Below, one piece after another: positions 16,933 through 25,587 of a DNA stretch of 64,000 nt. The stretch's first letter is position 1. Each line of letters opens with the position of its first letter. This DNA is from a bacterium. GTDB taxonomy: Bacteria > Chloroflexota > Dehalococcoidia > Tepidiformales > Tepidiformaceae. The stretch spans positions 124,001 to 188,000 of the forward strand of contig QEVS01000002.1 in the NCBI GenBank assembly GCA_003577245.1. Reading direction: 5' to 3'. The position numbers and the translations under genes were made by a program. A model generated the notes under the pieces. The model did not search any database. It worked only from the letters and a program-made list of their open reading frames with translations, and was not told the origin of the DNA.

Positions 16933-18582
16933 TTAGTCTGAGATTCTGCTCGCCTCCCAGGGGTCCCACTGCGGGCCGTGGGCAGGCAGCCGGGCAGGGT
17001 CGACGAAACGGGTTCCCGAGCGTACCTCGGCCATCAGGTCGCGCCCGGCAACCGTCGAGGCGGTGGCGATGCCGCCCTTGATAACTCCCGAGATGCCGTG
17101 CCCGGTGCCCGTGCTGGCGCCCGTGAGGTAGAGCCCATCGATCTCCGTCTTTGCGCCGGGGCGGTTGGGCCCGAGCTGATCGAGGGCAAGCTCGATGCCG
17201 TAGGAGGTACCGCCGGTAGAGGAGGTGTAGCGCTCGTGGGTGATGGGGGTCGAGGCTTCCTTCCAGACGATGTGCTCTCTGAGGTCTGGGATCACGGCGG
17301 AAACGGCATCAACGACGCGCTCGGTGAACTCATCCTTGAGGGAGCGGTAGTCGCGGTTGCGGTGGTAGCGTTCGCCGGCGACCGGCCCTTCGGCCACGTG
17401 CCAGAGGGCATGGCCGGGCGGCACAAGGGTCATTGCCTGGAGCGCAGTGCATCCTACGGGAGCGAGCGTGTGGGTGCCGGGGTCCTTCACCGAGCCGGCC
17501 GTGATGAGCAGGAGCAGCTTCTCGGGGACCTCGCCTGAGAAGGTCTGCTGGTAGATCCCTTCGATGTCGAGGGATTCGCTGAGCCAGTAGTTGGTGCGGG
17601 GCCAGCGTTCGCGCAGGTCGATATCGAGCCCCAGGTAGACGACGAAGAAGGGGAGCGCCATGCGGTAGCCGCCGATTCGTTCCGCCGTGGCAGCGGAGAC
17701 GTGCTCGCGGCCCACGAGGTCGAGCATGGTGCGCTTCAGGTCGCCGTTCGAGATGACGACCGGCGCGCGCAGCACTTCACCATCGGCCAGGCAGACGCCT
17801 GTCACGGCGCCGTCTTCGACCAGGATCTTCTGGACGCCGGTACGCAGCCGGATTTCGCCGCCGGTGGCGCGGAGCGCTTCCACCAGGTTGGCGGCGATCA
17901 CCTGTCCGCCTCCCCGGGGGTAGTGCGCGCCCTTCAGGTAGCCATCAAGGAACCCGGCTTCAAGGACGACGGCCGTGCGCGATGGCGGGGTGGCATAGGC
18001 CGGTCCCTGGGCGAGCAGCACGGCCCGGGGCCGCGCGCCGAGCTCGCAGTGGTCAAAGAGTTCGGTGACAGGGCGCATTCCCCAGCGCACGAGGGTAGGG
18101 GCAACCTCCACCACGCGGGCGAAGTCATTCGGGTTTTCGAGGGCGCGCACGGCCTGCCCTTCGCGGATGACGGCTTCGAGGATATCCAGGCACCGGTGCA
18201 AGGCCGACTCGTCGTCGGGGAAGGCCTCGACCAGGTTGCGGCGGTAGTTCTCCCAGCCGTAGGGCACCTTCACGGTGGCGCCGGGCACGACGATGGTGTC
18301 GAACCCCTCTGGGTCGAGTTCGAGGAACTCGATTCGCTCGTCGAGCCCAAGGCCGCCAAGGATACGAGGGATGGCGGCGCCGGGTCCGCATTCGGCGAGG
18401 TAGTGGACGCCGACATCGAATTCGAATTTGTGCAGGCGGCGGAAGACGCTGGCGTTCCCCCCGGCAAGGTAGTGCTTCTCGAGCACCAGGGTTCGCTGCC
18501 CGAGGGCGGACAGGTAGGCGCCGGCGGTCAGGCCTCCGAGGCCGGAGCCAATCACGATCACATCCCAATCATTCGCAGTCAC
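16933..18582 (-). CDS. Phytoene desaturase/RetSat-like FAD oxidoreductase (copy 2)
   Basis: A 549-residue paralogue of the downstream flavoenzyme with the same FAD motif (GSGLGGLTAGAYL), FRRLHKFEFDVGVHY block and C-terminal flavin-closing segment. The GTG at 18582 is chosen because the encoded protein begins five residues before the first beta strand and matches copy 1; the longer open frame overlaps padR on the other strand. It is divergently transcribed from padR, 120 bp away, so PadR is its most likely regulator. It ends 82 nt before copy 1 starts. Confidence 0.88.
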   Translation of the reverse strand: MTANDWDVIVIGSGLGGLTAGAYLSALGQRTLVLEKHYLAGGNASVFRRLHKFEFDVGVHYLAECGPGAAIPRILGGLGLDERIEFLELDPEGFDTIVVPGATVKVPYGWENYRRNLVEAFPDDESALHRCLDILEAVIREGQAVRALENPNDFARVVEVAPTLVRWGMRPVTELFDHCELGARPRAVLLAQGPAYATPPSRTAVVLEAGFLDGYLKGAHYPRGGGQVIAANLVEALRATGGEIRLRTGVQKILVEDGAVTGVCLADGEVLRAPVVISNGDLKRTMLDLVGREHVSAATAERIGGYRMALPFFVVYLGLDIDLRERWPRTNYWLSESLDIEGIYQQTFSGEVPEKLLLLITAGSVKDPGTHTLAPVGCTALQAMTLVPPGHALWHVAEGPVAGERYHRNRDYRSLKDEFTERVVDAVSAVIPDLREHIVWKEASTPITHERYTSSTGGTSYGIELALDQLGPNRPGAKTEIDGLYLTGASTGTGHGISGVIKGGIATASTVAGRDLMAEVRSGTRFVDPARLPAHGPQWDPWEASRISD

Positions 18583-18655
18583 ACAACCATCTCCCACCGT
18601 CAGGTGCGGGAATCGTGGCGTACCGCGAGCGGTGGAACAACCCGCGAGGAGCTCT

Positions 18656-18668
18656 TGGCGCTGCGCCA
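18656..18668. promoter_or_regulatory. Candidate operator upstream of padR
   Basis: Perfect inverted repeat TGGCGC-T-GCGCCA, 15 bp upstream of a TACGAT -10 box (18684-18689) of padR. It may serve autoregulation. Confidence 0.35.
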
Positions 18669-18702
18669 GGGACGCGTTGGGGGTACGATCGGGACCACAT
18701 CG

Positions 18703-19287
18703 ATGGCACTGAAGTACGCGGTCCTTGCGACGCTGCTCGACGGAGAGGCAAGCGGGTACGACCTGGCGAAGCGGTTCGACATCTCGGTGTCGAACGTCTG
18801 GCACGCCCTGCCGCAGCAGATCTATGCCGAATTGGGGGCCCTTGAGAAGCTGGGGCTGGTGACCGGCAAGGTGGTGGTGCAGGAGTCGCGCCCGAACAAG
18901 CGTCTCTACTCGCTCAACGACAGTGGGCGCGCAGCCCTGGTCGAATGGGTGGCGGGCGAGTCGCGCCCTTCGGCGGTGAAGGACGAGGCGCTGGTGCGGT
19001 GCTTCGCGGCCGACCTTGTGGACCCATCAAAGCTGATGCCCGGTTTCGAAGTGCGCCGTGAACACGCGCGCAACAAGCTCAATCACTACCTTGAAGTGCA
19101 GCGAAGCTTTCTGAAGGGGCGCACGGAAGAGGAGTACGTACGTTCAGCGCGGCGGGTTGGGCCGTACCTGGCGCTCAAGCGCGGCCTGATTTTCGAGCAG
19201 GAGAACCTGGCCTGGATTGACTGGGTGCTAGAGATCCTGCGGCAGCGGGCAGAGGCAGGCGCAGGGGCCCGGCCCTCGGCGTCATGA
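18703..19287 (+). CDS. PadR-family transcriptional regulator
   Basis: A 194-residue PadR regulator: an N-terminal winged helix (ALKYAVLATLLDGEASGYDL, then NVWHALPQQIYAELGALEKLG and the wing with RPNKRLYSL) followed by a C-terminal coiled-coil dimerisation domain (VirR/PadR C-terminal type). PadR proteins usually repress a neighbouring gene and are released by small hydrophobic or phenolic ligands. The divergent flavoenzyme pair is the obvious target. The ATG at 18703 follows a TACGAT -10 box by 13 nt; the in-frame extension upstream is antisense to the flavoenzyme gene and was rejected. Confidence 0.9.
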   Translation: MALKYAVLATLLDGEASGYDLAKRFDISVSNVWHALPQQIYAELGALEKLGLVTGKVVVQESRPNKRLYSLNDSGRAALVEWVAGESRPSAVKDEALVRCFAADLVDPSKLMPGFEVRREHARNKLNHYLEVQRSFLKGRTEEEYVRSARRVGPYLALKRGLIFEQENLAWIDWVLEILRQRAEAGAGARPSAS

Positions 19288-19297
19288 ATCCGGCCGG

Positions 19298-21781
19298 CTA
19301 GACGGCCCGGCCGCGCAGGGCCTCCGCTTCCTTGGGGCGCGCAACAAGGATATCGATGATCTGCTGCCAGTAGCGGCTGATTATGTACTGGCCGGCAAGC
19401 GCTCCGAGCACGGATAGACCCACGACCACCCAGTCACCCGGCCGCACCTCCACGAAGTCGAAGAAGCTTCGCAGGAACGGGGTGTAGATAGTGAGCAGGA
19501 AGCCGCCGACGAGCAGCGTGCCGAGCACGGTTGTAAGGACCGGCCTGGTCAGGCTGCGCCAGGAGGCGCCTTCGAAGCCGAGGACTTCGACCATGAAGCA
19601 GAGCGCGGTGATCCCGATTGTCAGGGAGACCAGTGTCCGCGCGCGCTCGACGTCTTCGCCGAGCAGGCCCTCGACGAACAGGTGGACGAGGATTGCGGCG
19701 CTTGCCAGCGCCAGGGAAGCAGGAATGGCGAAGCGGAGAACGTTGCGGTTGAAGTCGCGGCCGGCGTCGGGCGGGGGAACGCTGATGGAGATGAAGACGG
19801 CCGGGATTCCGAGGGTGAGCAGCGAGGTGAGCGAGCCGTGCCGGGGGAGGAAGGGGAAGGTGAGACCGAGCATATTGGTGGCCACGATCAGGAGGTAGGC
19901 GTAGAGGCTCTTGGCGATGAAGAGCTTGCTCAGGCGCGCGGAATTGCCGAGGACGGCGGTGGCCTCCTTCGTGCCGCGAATGAACGCCTCAAAGGAGTCG
20001 CGCAGCAGCACGATCCCGGCAACGGCGCGCGCGGTCGCCGTCCCGGAAGCCATGGCCACGGCCACATCGGCAGCGCGAAGAGCCTGCACATCGTTTGCGC
20101 CGTCGCCGACCATGGAGACGAAGTGCCCCCTGGCCTTGAGTGCCCGCACGATTTCGGCCTTCTGGGCGGGGGCGATTCGGCCGAAGACGGAGTTCACTTC
20201 AACTGCTTCGCTGAAGGCTGCCTCATCGAGCCCTGCCAGCTGGGCGCCTGAGACCACGCCGCCCTTGATTTCGATGCCAAGCTGCTTGAGGAGCGCCGCC
20301 ACCGTGTGGGGGTTGTCGCCGCTGATGAGCTTCGGTTCAATCTCGAGCTTCCGCATGGTGGCGAAGGCTTCCTTGACTTCCGGGCGCAGCACGTCGGCGA
20401 GGGTGATGAGAGCCAGGGGCCTGAGGCCTGTGAGCGCGACGCCGAAGTCGGGAAGCCGGTCTCCTTCGGCGAAGAGCACGCCGCGAAGGCCGCGCTCGGC
20501 GGCCACATCGTAGGCCGCGCGCAGCTCCTGTCCGCCGTCGCAGAGGGGGAGCACCGTTTCGGGCGCGCCCAGCACGAAGACGCGCCTTTCGTCTCCCAGG
20601 ACGAGGCGCTGCGCGCTCCAGCGCCTCTCGGAGTTGAAGGGCACGCCGCCATCGGGGCGGGCCCCGTTGTTCTCGGGGGCAAGAGCTTCGGCGAGTGCGC
20701 CCGAGGTCTTGCTTTCGCCGGCGCTGGCGGCCAGGAAGGCAGCGAGCCACGGCTGCCGGCCGGCCTGTCCCGGGGCCCAGAAAATGCCCTCAAGGGTGAG
20801 GCGGTTAGCGGTTATGGTACCGGTCTTGTCCAGGCAGATGACGTCGATGTAGTTGAGCGCTTCGACGGCATTGATGTCCTGCACGATGGCTCCGGCACGA
20901 GAGACACGCAGCGCGCCAACGGCGAAGGCGACGGTGAGCCCCAGCAAGAGACCTTCGGGGACTACGGTGGTGAGGGTTGCGGTGGTGCTCCGCAGCGATT
21001 CACCCAGGCCTTTGCTCTCGACGTTGTAGGAGATCATGAGCGCCACACCGAGCACCCCGGTGGCGGTGAGCAGCACCCGCAGCAGGCGCTTGAAGCGCAG
21101 TTGCAGGGGCGACTGGCGGTGGACAACCTGGCGGGCTTCGCCGGTGAGACGCATGGCATAGGCATCGGCGCCAACGTGCTCGGCGTTGTAGTAGCAGTCA
21201 CCGGCCGTGCAGAAGCTGCCGGAGCGGAGCTCATCACCGGGGTTCTTGCGCACGGAATCCGACTCGCCGGTGAGAAGGGACTCATCGACCTCCGCCGACT
21301 TCGCAATGACCCTGCCGTCGGCCACTACCTGGTCGCCGTGTTTGAGATGGAGGAGGTCGCCCTGCACGACGTGCTCGGCAAGGATGGGGGCCTCCACGCC
21401 ATCACGTACCACGTGGGCGCGCGGCGCTGTAAGCGCGACCAACTCGCGGAGGGCGCGCATGGCGCGGATCTCCTGGAAGGTGGCCACGGCCACGTTGGCG
21501 GCGACGACCACGCCGACGAAGAGGCCATCCTGGAAGTAGCTCACCTTCCGCTCGGCGATACCGACGGCAAAGAGAGCCAGGATGAGCGAGGCGAGGACCA
21601 TGTTGAAGAAGGTGAGCGTATTGGCGCGCACGACATCGCCATCGGTGCGCTGCCGCGAGGTGTCGACATTGGCCAGGCCGGCGGCCGTCTTTGCGGCAAC
21701 CTGGGCGCTGGTGAGGCCACGCATCACAGCGTCGGATGGCTCCGCGAGCGGGGACTCCTGCGGCCGTGGGGAAGTGGACAC
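19298..21781 (-). CDS. Cation-transporting P-type ATPase (CtpE-like)
   Basis: A P-type ATPase of about 827 residues with LTGES in the actuator domain, VPEGL in transmembrane helix 4, the phosphorylated aspartate in DKTGT, and MVGDGANDV in the P domain. About ten transmembrane helices are predicted. The PEGL motif and overall layout resemble the CtpE group rather than heavy-metal P1B pumps (no CPC motif and no N-terminal metal-binding domain); ion specificity is therefore uncertain, with Ca2+ possible. The start is unclear: GTG 21781 gives a normal N-terminus, ATG 21724 and GTG 21892 are alternatives. It converges on padR with a 10-nt gap. Confidence 0.9.
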   Translation of the reverse strand: MSTSPRPQESPLAEPSDAVMRGLTSAQVAAKTAAGLANVDTSRQRTDGDVVRANTLTFFNMVLASLILALFAVGIAERKVSYFQDGLFVGVVVAANVAVATFQEIRAMRALRELVALTAPRAHVVRDGVEAPILAEHVVQGDLLHLKHGDQVVADGRVIAKSAEVDESLLTGESDSVRKNPGDELRSGSFCTAGDCYYNAEHVGADAYAMRLTGEARQVVHRQSPLQLRFKRLLRVLLTATGVLGVALMISYNVESKGLGESLRSTTATLTTVVPEGLLLGLTVAFAVGALRVSRAGAIVQDINAVEALNYIDVICLDKTGTITANRLTLEGIFWAPGQAGRQPWLAAFLAASAGESKTSGALAEALAPENNGARPDGGVPFNSERRWSAQRLVLGDERRVFVLGAPETVLPLCDGGQELRAAYDVAAERGLRGVLFAEGDRLPDFGVALTGLRPLALITLADVLRPEVKEAFATMRKLEIEPKLISGDNPHTVAALLKQLGIEIKGGVVSGAQLAGLDEAAFSEAVEVNSVFGRIAPAQKAEIVRALKARGHFVSMVGDGANDVQALRAADVAVAMASGTATARAVAGIVLLRDSFEAFIRGTKEATAVLGNSARLSKLFIAKSLYAYLLIVATNMLGLTFPFLPRHGSLTSLLTLGIPAVFISISVPPPDAGRDFNRNVLRFAIPASLALASAAILVHLFVEGLLGEDVERARTLVSLTIGITALCFMVEVLGFEGASWRSLTRPVLTTVLGTLLVGGFLLTIYTPFLRSFFDFVEVRPGDWVVVGLSVLGALAGQYIISRYWQQIIDILVARPKEAEALRGRAV

Positions 21782-21913
21782 AGCGTAAGCGTGAACGATC
21801 GGAAGGAACGGCGGAAGGGCTGCGGCAGGCGGCGAGCGCCAACTCCCAAGGGTCCGTACCATGTCGGCAGTGAATCCCGGCCCCACCAGCACGCCAACCG
21901 AGAGTGCTCAGCG

Positions 21914-22513
21914 ATGAGCGAGCCGCTCGTCGCCCGTGTGATCTTCAGGCCGGTTCTAGGGGCCCTGGCCCGTGCGCCTCTGCCACCGGCAGGTGTGACT
22001 CTGCTGTTTGCCCTGCTTGCGAGCGGTGCGGGCACCGCTGTGGCGAGCGGGCGCGAGGTCGCGGGCGGGGCGGCGGTGGTGGCAGCAGCGCTCGTGGCCG
22101 CGATTCCAGGCGAGCTCGCCCGCCAGGGGCAGCCGGGCAGACCGTTCGCCAGGGTGTTGCACGCCGTCACCGGGCGGTACGCGGACGCGGCCGTGCTCGG
22201 TGGAATGACGGTTTACGCTGTGCGCTTTGAGGAGTGGCCGCGCGCCGAAGTAGTAGGCGGCCTTGCCCTGGCATCGACGCTCGTGGTCGCCTACGCAACG
22301 GCACGGGTCGAGGCCTCTTTGGGCACGGGGAGCCGGACCTCGGCGCCGGGGTCGTTCCTGGTTTCGGATGAGATTCGTTGGGCAGTCGCGGCGGTGGGCG
22401 CCTTAACAGGGCAATGTTTCTGGGCGCTTGCGGTGGTGGGGGCTTCGGGGGGAATCGCCACCGCCTGGCGGCTGGCCTACCTCCGCCTGAGAAGGGTCGG
22501 ACTGGAGCCCTGA
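21914..22513 (+). CDS. Degenerate CDP-alcohol phosphatidyltransferase-like membrane protein
   Basis: A 199-residue membrane protein with several hydrophobic helices. It has the spacing of the CDP-alcohol phosphatidyltransferase motif, but key residues are replaced: PGELAR where the family has DGxxAR, then eight residues, A for G, three residues, H for D, three residues, G for D. The nearby RYAD, GG and aromatic residues still resemble the family. A family member without the metal-binding aspartates would be catalytically inactive, so the protein may have another role. It is divergent from the P-type ATPase. Confidence 0.6.
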   Translation: MSEPLVARVIFRPVLGALARAPLPPAGVTLLFALLASGAGTAVASGREVAGGAAVVAAALVAAIPGELARQGQPGRPFARVLHAVTGRYADAAVLGGMTVYAVRFEEWPRAEVVGGLALASTLVVAYATARVEASLGTGSRTSAPGSFLVSDEIRWAVAAVGALTGQCFWALAVVGASGGIATAWRLAYLRLRRVGLEP

Positions 22514-22571
22514 ACCGGCGCTTTCCGGCGGGCGCTGCTCCTTTCCGCCGCGCTGTGGTTCAATCGAAACC

Positions 22572-23135
22572 GTGAAGCCCGGCATCCGCGACCTTGTACC
22601 GGTGGCATTGCTGCTGGTCGCGCTGGCGATCGCGTTCAACTTCCTGGACCCCTCGAAGGGGGCCTCGGACGGCGGACGGCCGACGATCTCGCTGGGGGAG
22701 CCGCCGCCGACGGCCACACCAACGGCCACACCTGCGCCGACTGAGGCGCCGATTTCCGATGTCCCACCGCCTTCGACGTGGGTGGTGATGTTCGTTTCCA
22801 TCAGCCCCGCCGGCAGCGAGACGATCGACGGGCGCTACGCGTTCGACAGCCTGGACTTCGAGTTCCCGGGGCCGCCGTTCCCGGACATGCGCGACGACGC
22901 CTGGAAGATCGTGGCCGAAGGGACCGTCACCATCGCCGAGGGAGGGCGGCAGGCGTTCACGTTCGACCATGACGGCGAGGCGCGCGTGTTTGTCGATGGC
23001 CGCGAAGTGGGCTTCCAGCCAGACGGCGGGAAGGCGCAGGCGCTACGCTCGGTGTTCGACCGGGCGCCCGGGCAGGCCATCATCCGGGTGGAAGTGCGGG
23101 ACACGGGCGGTACGCTGCTGCTCAAGACTCGCTGA
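22572..23135 (+). CDS. Membrane-anchored protein with Pro/Thr linker and PA14-like domain
   Basis: A 187-residue protein with an N-terminal membrane anchor (about 8-25), a Pro/Thr/Ala linker (about 45-68) and a C-terminal beta-sandwich. The segment FTFDHDGEARVFVDGREVG matches the strand-turn-strand core seen in PA14 domains, which often bind sugars on the cell surface; this assignment is tentative. The start is GTG, preceded at 7 nt by TTCAAT, a weak -10-like box. It is likely exposed outside the cell. The next gene, a phosphoesterase, has its own promoter. Confidence 0.65.
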   Translation: MKPGIRDLVPVALLLVALAIAFNFLDPSKGASDGGRPTISLGEPPPTATPTATPAPTEAPISDVPPPSTWVVMFVSISPAGSETIDGRYAFDSLDFEFPGPPFPDMRDDAWKIVAEGTVTIAEGGRQAFTFDHDGEARVFVDGREVGFQPDGGKAQALRSVFDRAPGQAIIRVEVRDTGGTLLLKTR

Positions 23136-23147
23136 CCGGCGAGCGTG

Positions 23148-23153
23148 TACGCT
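23148..23153 (+). promoter_or_regulatory. -10 box of a leaderless mRNA
   Basis: TACGCT followed by 7 nt and the ATG at 23161. Confidence 0.5.
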
Positions 23154-23160
23154 TTCTGCA

Positions 23161-23742
23161 ATGCTCATCGGCCTGATTTCCGACACGCACATTCCCGAGG
23201 CGCGGCACGAGCTCTGGCCACAGGTGTTCGACGCCTTTCGCGGGGTGGACGCCATCCTTCACGCCGGCGATATCCACGATCTCGTCGTTATCGACCAGCT
23301 GCACGACATCGCGCCGACCTACGCTGCTCGCGGCAACGGTGATGACGGCTCGGGCGGGCGCCCAATCCAGCCCTTTGACCATCGCCTGAAGGAGGCGTGG
23401 GTGCTGGAGTTCGATGGCGTGCGAGTGGGGATGACGCACGACGTTCCCATCCCGGAGTACCCGCCTAACCTGACGCTCGACCGGGCCCTGCTGCGTTACT
23501 TCGGTACGACCGAGTTGGACGTCCTCATCTATGGGGACACCCACGTGGAAGCTATCGACCAGATCAACGGGACTCTCTGCGTTAACCCCGGCTCACCGAC
23601 CTATCCCCACAACCTGGAGACGCAGCTCGGCACTATTGGCTTCCTGGAAACGAGCGGCGGGAAGGCCGAAGCAACGATCTGGCAGTTGACCGGCGATGGC
23701 ATTGCGCCGTTCGACTGGGGGAAATGGAAGCGCCCCTGGTGA
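23161..23742 (+). CDS. YfcE/MJ0936-like metallophosphoesterase
   Basis: A 193-residue calcineurin-like phosphoesterase with the family's metal-binding motifs: SDTH at 7-10, HAGDIHD, ARGNGDD, MTHD, then GDTH and NPGSPT near the C-terminus (most relatives have GHTH where this has GDTH). Proteins of this type hydrolyse phosphodiesters with Mn2+ or Ni2+ in vitro; the cellular substrate is unknown. It is cytoplasmic, apparently monocistronic, and converges with the ABC permease gene 12 nt downstream. Confidence 0.88.
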   Translation: MLIGLISDTHIPEARHELWPQVFDAFRGVDAILHAGDIHDLVVIDQLHDIAPTYAARGNGDDGSGGRPIQPFDHRLKEAWVLEFDGVRVGMTHDVPIPEYPPNLTLDRALLRYFGTTELDVLIYGDTHVEAIDQINGTLCVNPGSPTYPHNLETQLGTIGFLETSGGKAEATIWQLTGDGIAPFDWGKWKRPW

Positions 23743-23754
23743 GGCCGGTTCGGG

Positions 23755-24618
23755 TCATTTCGCGGGCGAGTCGACGGGGCCCGGCCGTGCCTCTCGCAGG
23801 CGGAGGAGCCGCCTGAGCGAGAGGCCGCGACTGCCGGCCGCGATGTCACGCTTCTCAAAGCTGACCACGGCCAACGCCAGCATGGCTGCCGCCACTGCCA
23901 GCAATCCGCCAGCGCGGAGCGGGTCAAACCCGTGCACGAGCACGTGCGAACCATCGGCCCAGTAGAAGGGCGAGAGCTTGCGTGGTACTTCGAGCACATC
24001 GACTACCGCGCCGACGGTGTTGAGGAAGTACGCGGCCACAACGGCGCCGATGCAGACAATCGCGGCCGGGCCGCGTCCGGGCAGGGCAGCGCTGCCCCAG
24101 AGCGCAAGGGCAAGATAGAGCAGGGTGACCGGCATCATGTTGAGAACTGCTGCGACGAGACGCACGTAGCCGATTTCGAAGTCGACAGCGAGCTTCCCCA
24201 GCGCAAACCCGGGGATGGAGAAGAGCGCCGCCACGAGCAAAGCAAGGGAGAGACCTGCGGTCTTTTCGAGAAGGAGCCTCCGCCTGGTGATTGGCTGAGC
24301 GAGGAGAAGGTCGAGTGTCCCGGCGGCCTCTTCTCCGGCCAGCGCGCCCGTGCCGCCGATGATCGCCACCGTAATAAGCAGGAGCGGGATCCACGAGAAG
24401 AACTCGGCCGAAAGGAACCCTTCAGGCGAGGCGAAGGTGCCGGCTTCACCAAGGAAGCCCTCGTAGAAGCCCATCTCGTCGAAATCGGCCAGGGACTCCT
24501 CGAACTGGGGATAGAGAACGATGTCGAAGGCGGCCATGATGAGCATCACGACGGCAACGGCAACGGTGGAGGTGCGCACGTCGCGCAGCGTCTTCCGGAG
24601 CAGGCCGAAGCGCGTCAA
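23755..24618 (-). CDS. ABC-type exporter permease
   Basis: A 287-residue ABC-2-like permease with about six transmembrane segments and the GEEAAGTLDLLLAQPITRRRLL motif characteristic of this class, in which the permease is told apart by the E..GT..LLL..P..R pattern. Its ATG overlaps the stop of the ATPase gene by 4 nt. Together they form a small exporter whose substrate (drug, lipid or peptide) cannot be predicted. The gene converges on the phosphoesterase. Confidence 0.85.
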   Translation of the reverse strand: MTRFGLLRKTLRDVRTSTVAVAVVMLIMAAFDIVLYPQFEESLADFDEMGFYEGFLGEAGTFASPEGFLSAEFFSWIPLLLITVAIIGGTGALAGEEAAGTLDLLLAQPITRRRLLLEKTAGLSLALLVAALFSIPGFALGKLAVDFEIGYVRLVAAVLNMMPVTLLYLALALWGSAALPGRGPAAIVCIGAVVAAYFLNTVGAVVDVLEVPRKLSPFYWADGSHVLVHGFDPLRAGGLLAVAAAMLALAVVSFEKRDIAAGSRGLSLRRLLRLREARPGPVDSPAK

Positions 24619-25511
24619 GGATGCGCCTCCTCGTAGAAGCCAAGCAGGATTTCGTCGAGTGAGGGCTGCTGGGTGCGCAGGTCGAGCACATGGAAGGGTG
24701 CGAGGGCCTTGAGCAGGCGATCGATCTCACCGGCGACCTCGAATTCGGCGATCGACCGTTCGCGCCGGAGTTCCCGAACGCCGGGCAGCATGAAGGCAGC
24801 GGGCGGGGGCGTTTCGCCGGCGAAGCTCACCTCGACGTGCCGGAACTGGCGCGCCTTCAGGCCGGAGACGGGCTCTACTGCCACGAGTTGCCCTGCGCGC
24901 AGGATGCCGACGCGCTCGCAGACCTGGTCCACTTCGCTGAGGACATGGGAGGAGAAGAAGACCGTGACGCCACGCTTCGCCTCCTCGCGGAGGATGTTCC
25001 AGACGGTGTGCTGGACGATCGGGTCGAGGCCCGAGGTGGGTTCGTCGAGGAGGAGCAGGGGCGGGCGGCCAATCAGTGCCAGCAGAAGGCCGAGCTTCTG
25101 GCGGTTGCCCCTGGAGAGGCTTCCGGCGGGCTTCTCGAGGTCGAGGCCTATGCGCTCGGCCAGTCCCAGCACGAACTCGCGGTCGACTGGGGACTTCCGC
25201 AGCCCGGCCATGAGGCCGGCCATCTCGCGTCCGCGAAGCCCTGGGTAGAGGCGGAGATCGCCCGGGAGGTAGCCAGTGCTGGCGCGCACGGCCACCGATT
25301 GGCGCCGGCAATCCATGCCGAGAACCAGGGCCCGCCCCGCCGTGGGACGGATAAGGTCGAGAAGCAGCCTGATAGTAGTGCTCTTGCCGGCGCCGTTGGG
25401 GCCAAGGAAGCCGAAGATCTCGCCACGTTCGACGCGGAGGTCGAGGCGGTCGAGGGCGACAGTCGCGCCATACGTCTTGCCGAGGCCTTCTGCCAGGATC
25501 GCCGGCTCCAC
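24615..25511 (-). CDS. ABC transporter ATP-binding protein
   Basis: A 298-residue ABC ATPase with Walker A GPNGAGKST, a signature motif of the variant form SLSRGNRQ (usual LSGGQ), Walker B LLLLDEPTSGLDP, and the switch histidine in FFSSH. It ends with a DUF4162-like C-terminal domain common in ABC-2 exporters. The GTG at 25511 is chosen since TACTAT lies exactly 6 nt upstream and the remaining N-terminus (ILAEGLGKTYG) fits the family; the longer frame would overlap the rRNA methylase gene. It is coupled to the downstream permease. Confidence 0.92.
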   Translation of the reverse strand: MEPAILAEGLGKTYGATVALDRLDLRVERGEIFGFLGPNGAGKSTTIRLLLDLIRPTAGRALVLGMDCRRQSVAVRASTGYLPGDLRLYPGLRGREMAGLMAGLRKSPVDREFVLGLAERIGLDLEKPAGSLSRGNRQKLGLLLALIGRPPLLLLDEPTSGLDPIVQHTVWNILREEAKRGVTVFFSSHVLSEVDQVCERVGILRAGQLVAVEPVSGLKARQFRHVEVSFAGETPPPAAFMLPGVRELRRERSIAEFEVAGEIDRLLKALAPFHVLDLRTQQPSLDEILLGFYEEAHP

Positions 25512-25517
25512 GGGCCG

Positions 25518-25523
25518 ATAGTA
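25518..25523 (-). promoter_or_regulatory. -10 box of the leaderless ABC exporter mRNA
   Basis: Minus strand TACTAT followed by 6 nt and the GTG at 25511. Confidence 0.55.
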
Positions 25524-25587
25524 CACGCGGCGCGGTGCCGCGGCGAAAGGGCCACCAGGGACACAGTGGAAAGGCCGGGCGCCGCCT

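Noticed and set aside
20306-21913. Long plus-strand frame opposite the P-type ATPase
   Set aside because: Only the last 200 codons (from 21914) are outside the ATPase gene and look like a protein. The upstream part mirrors the ATPase.
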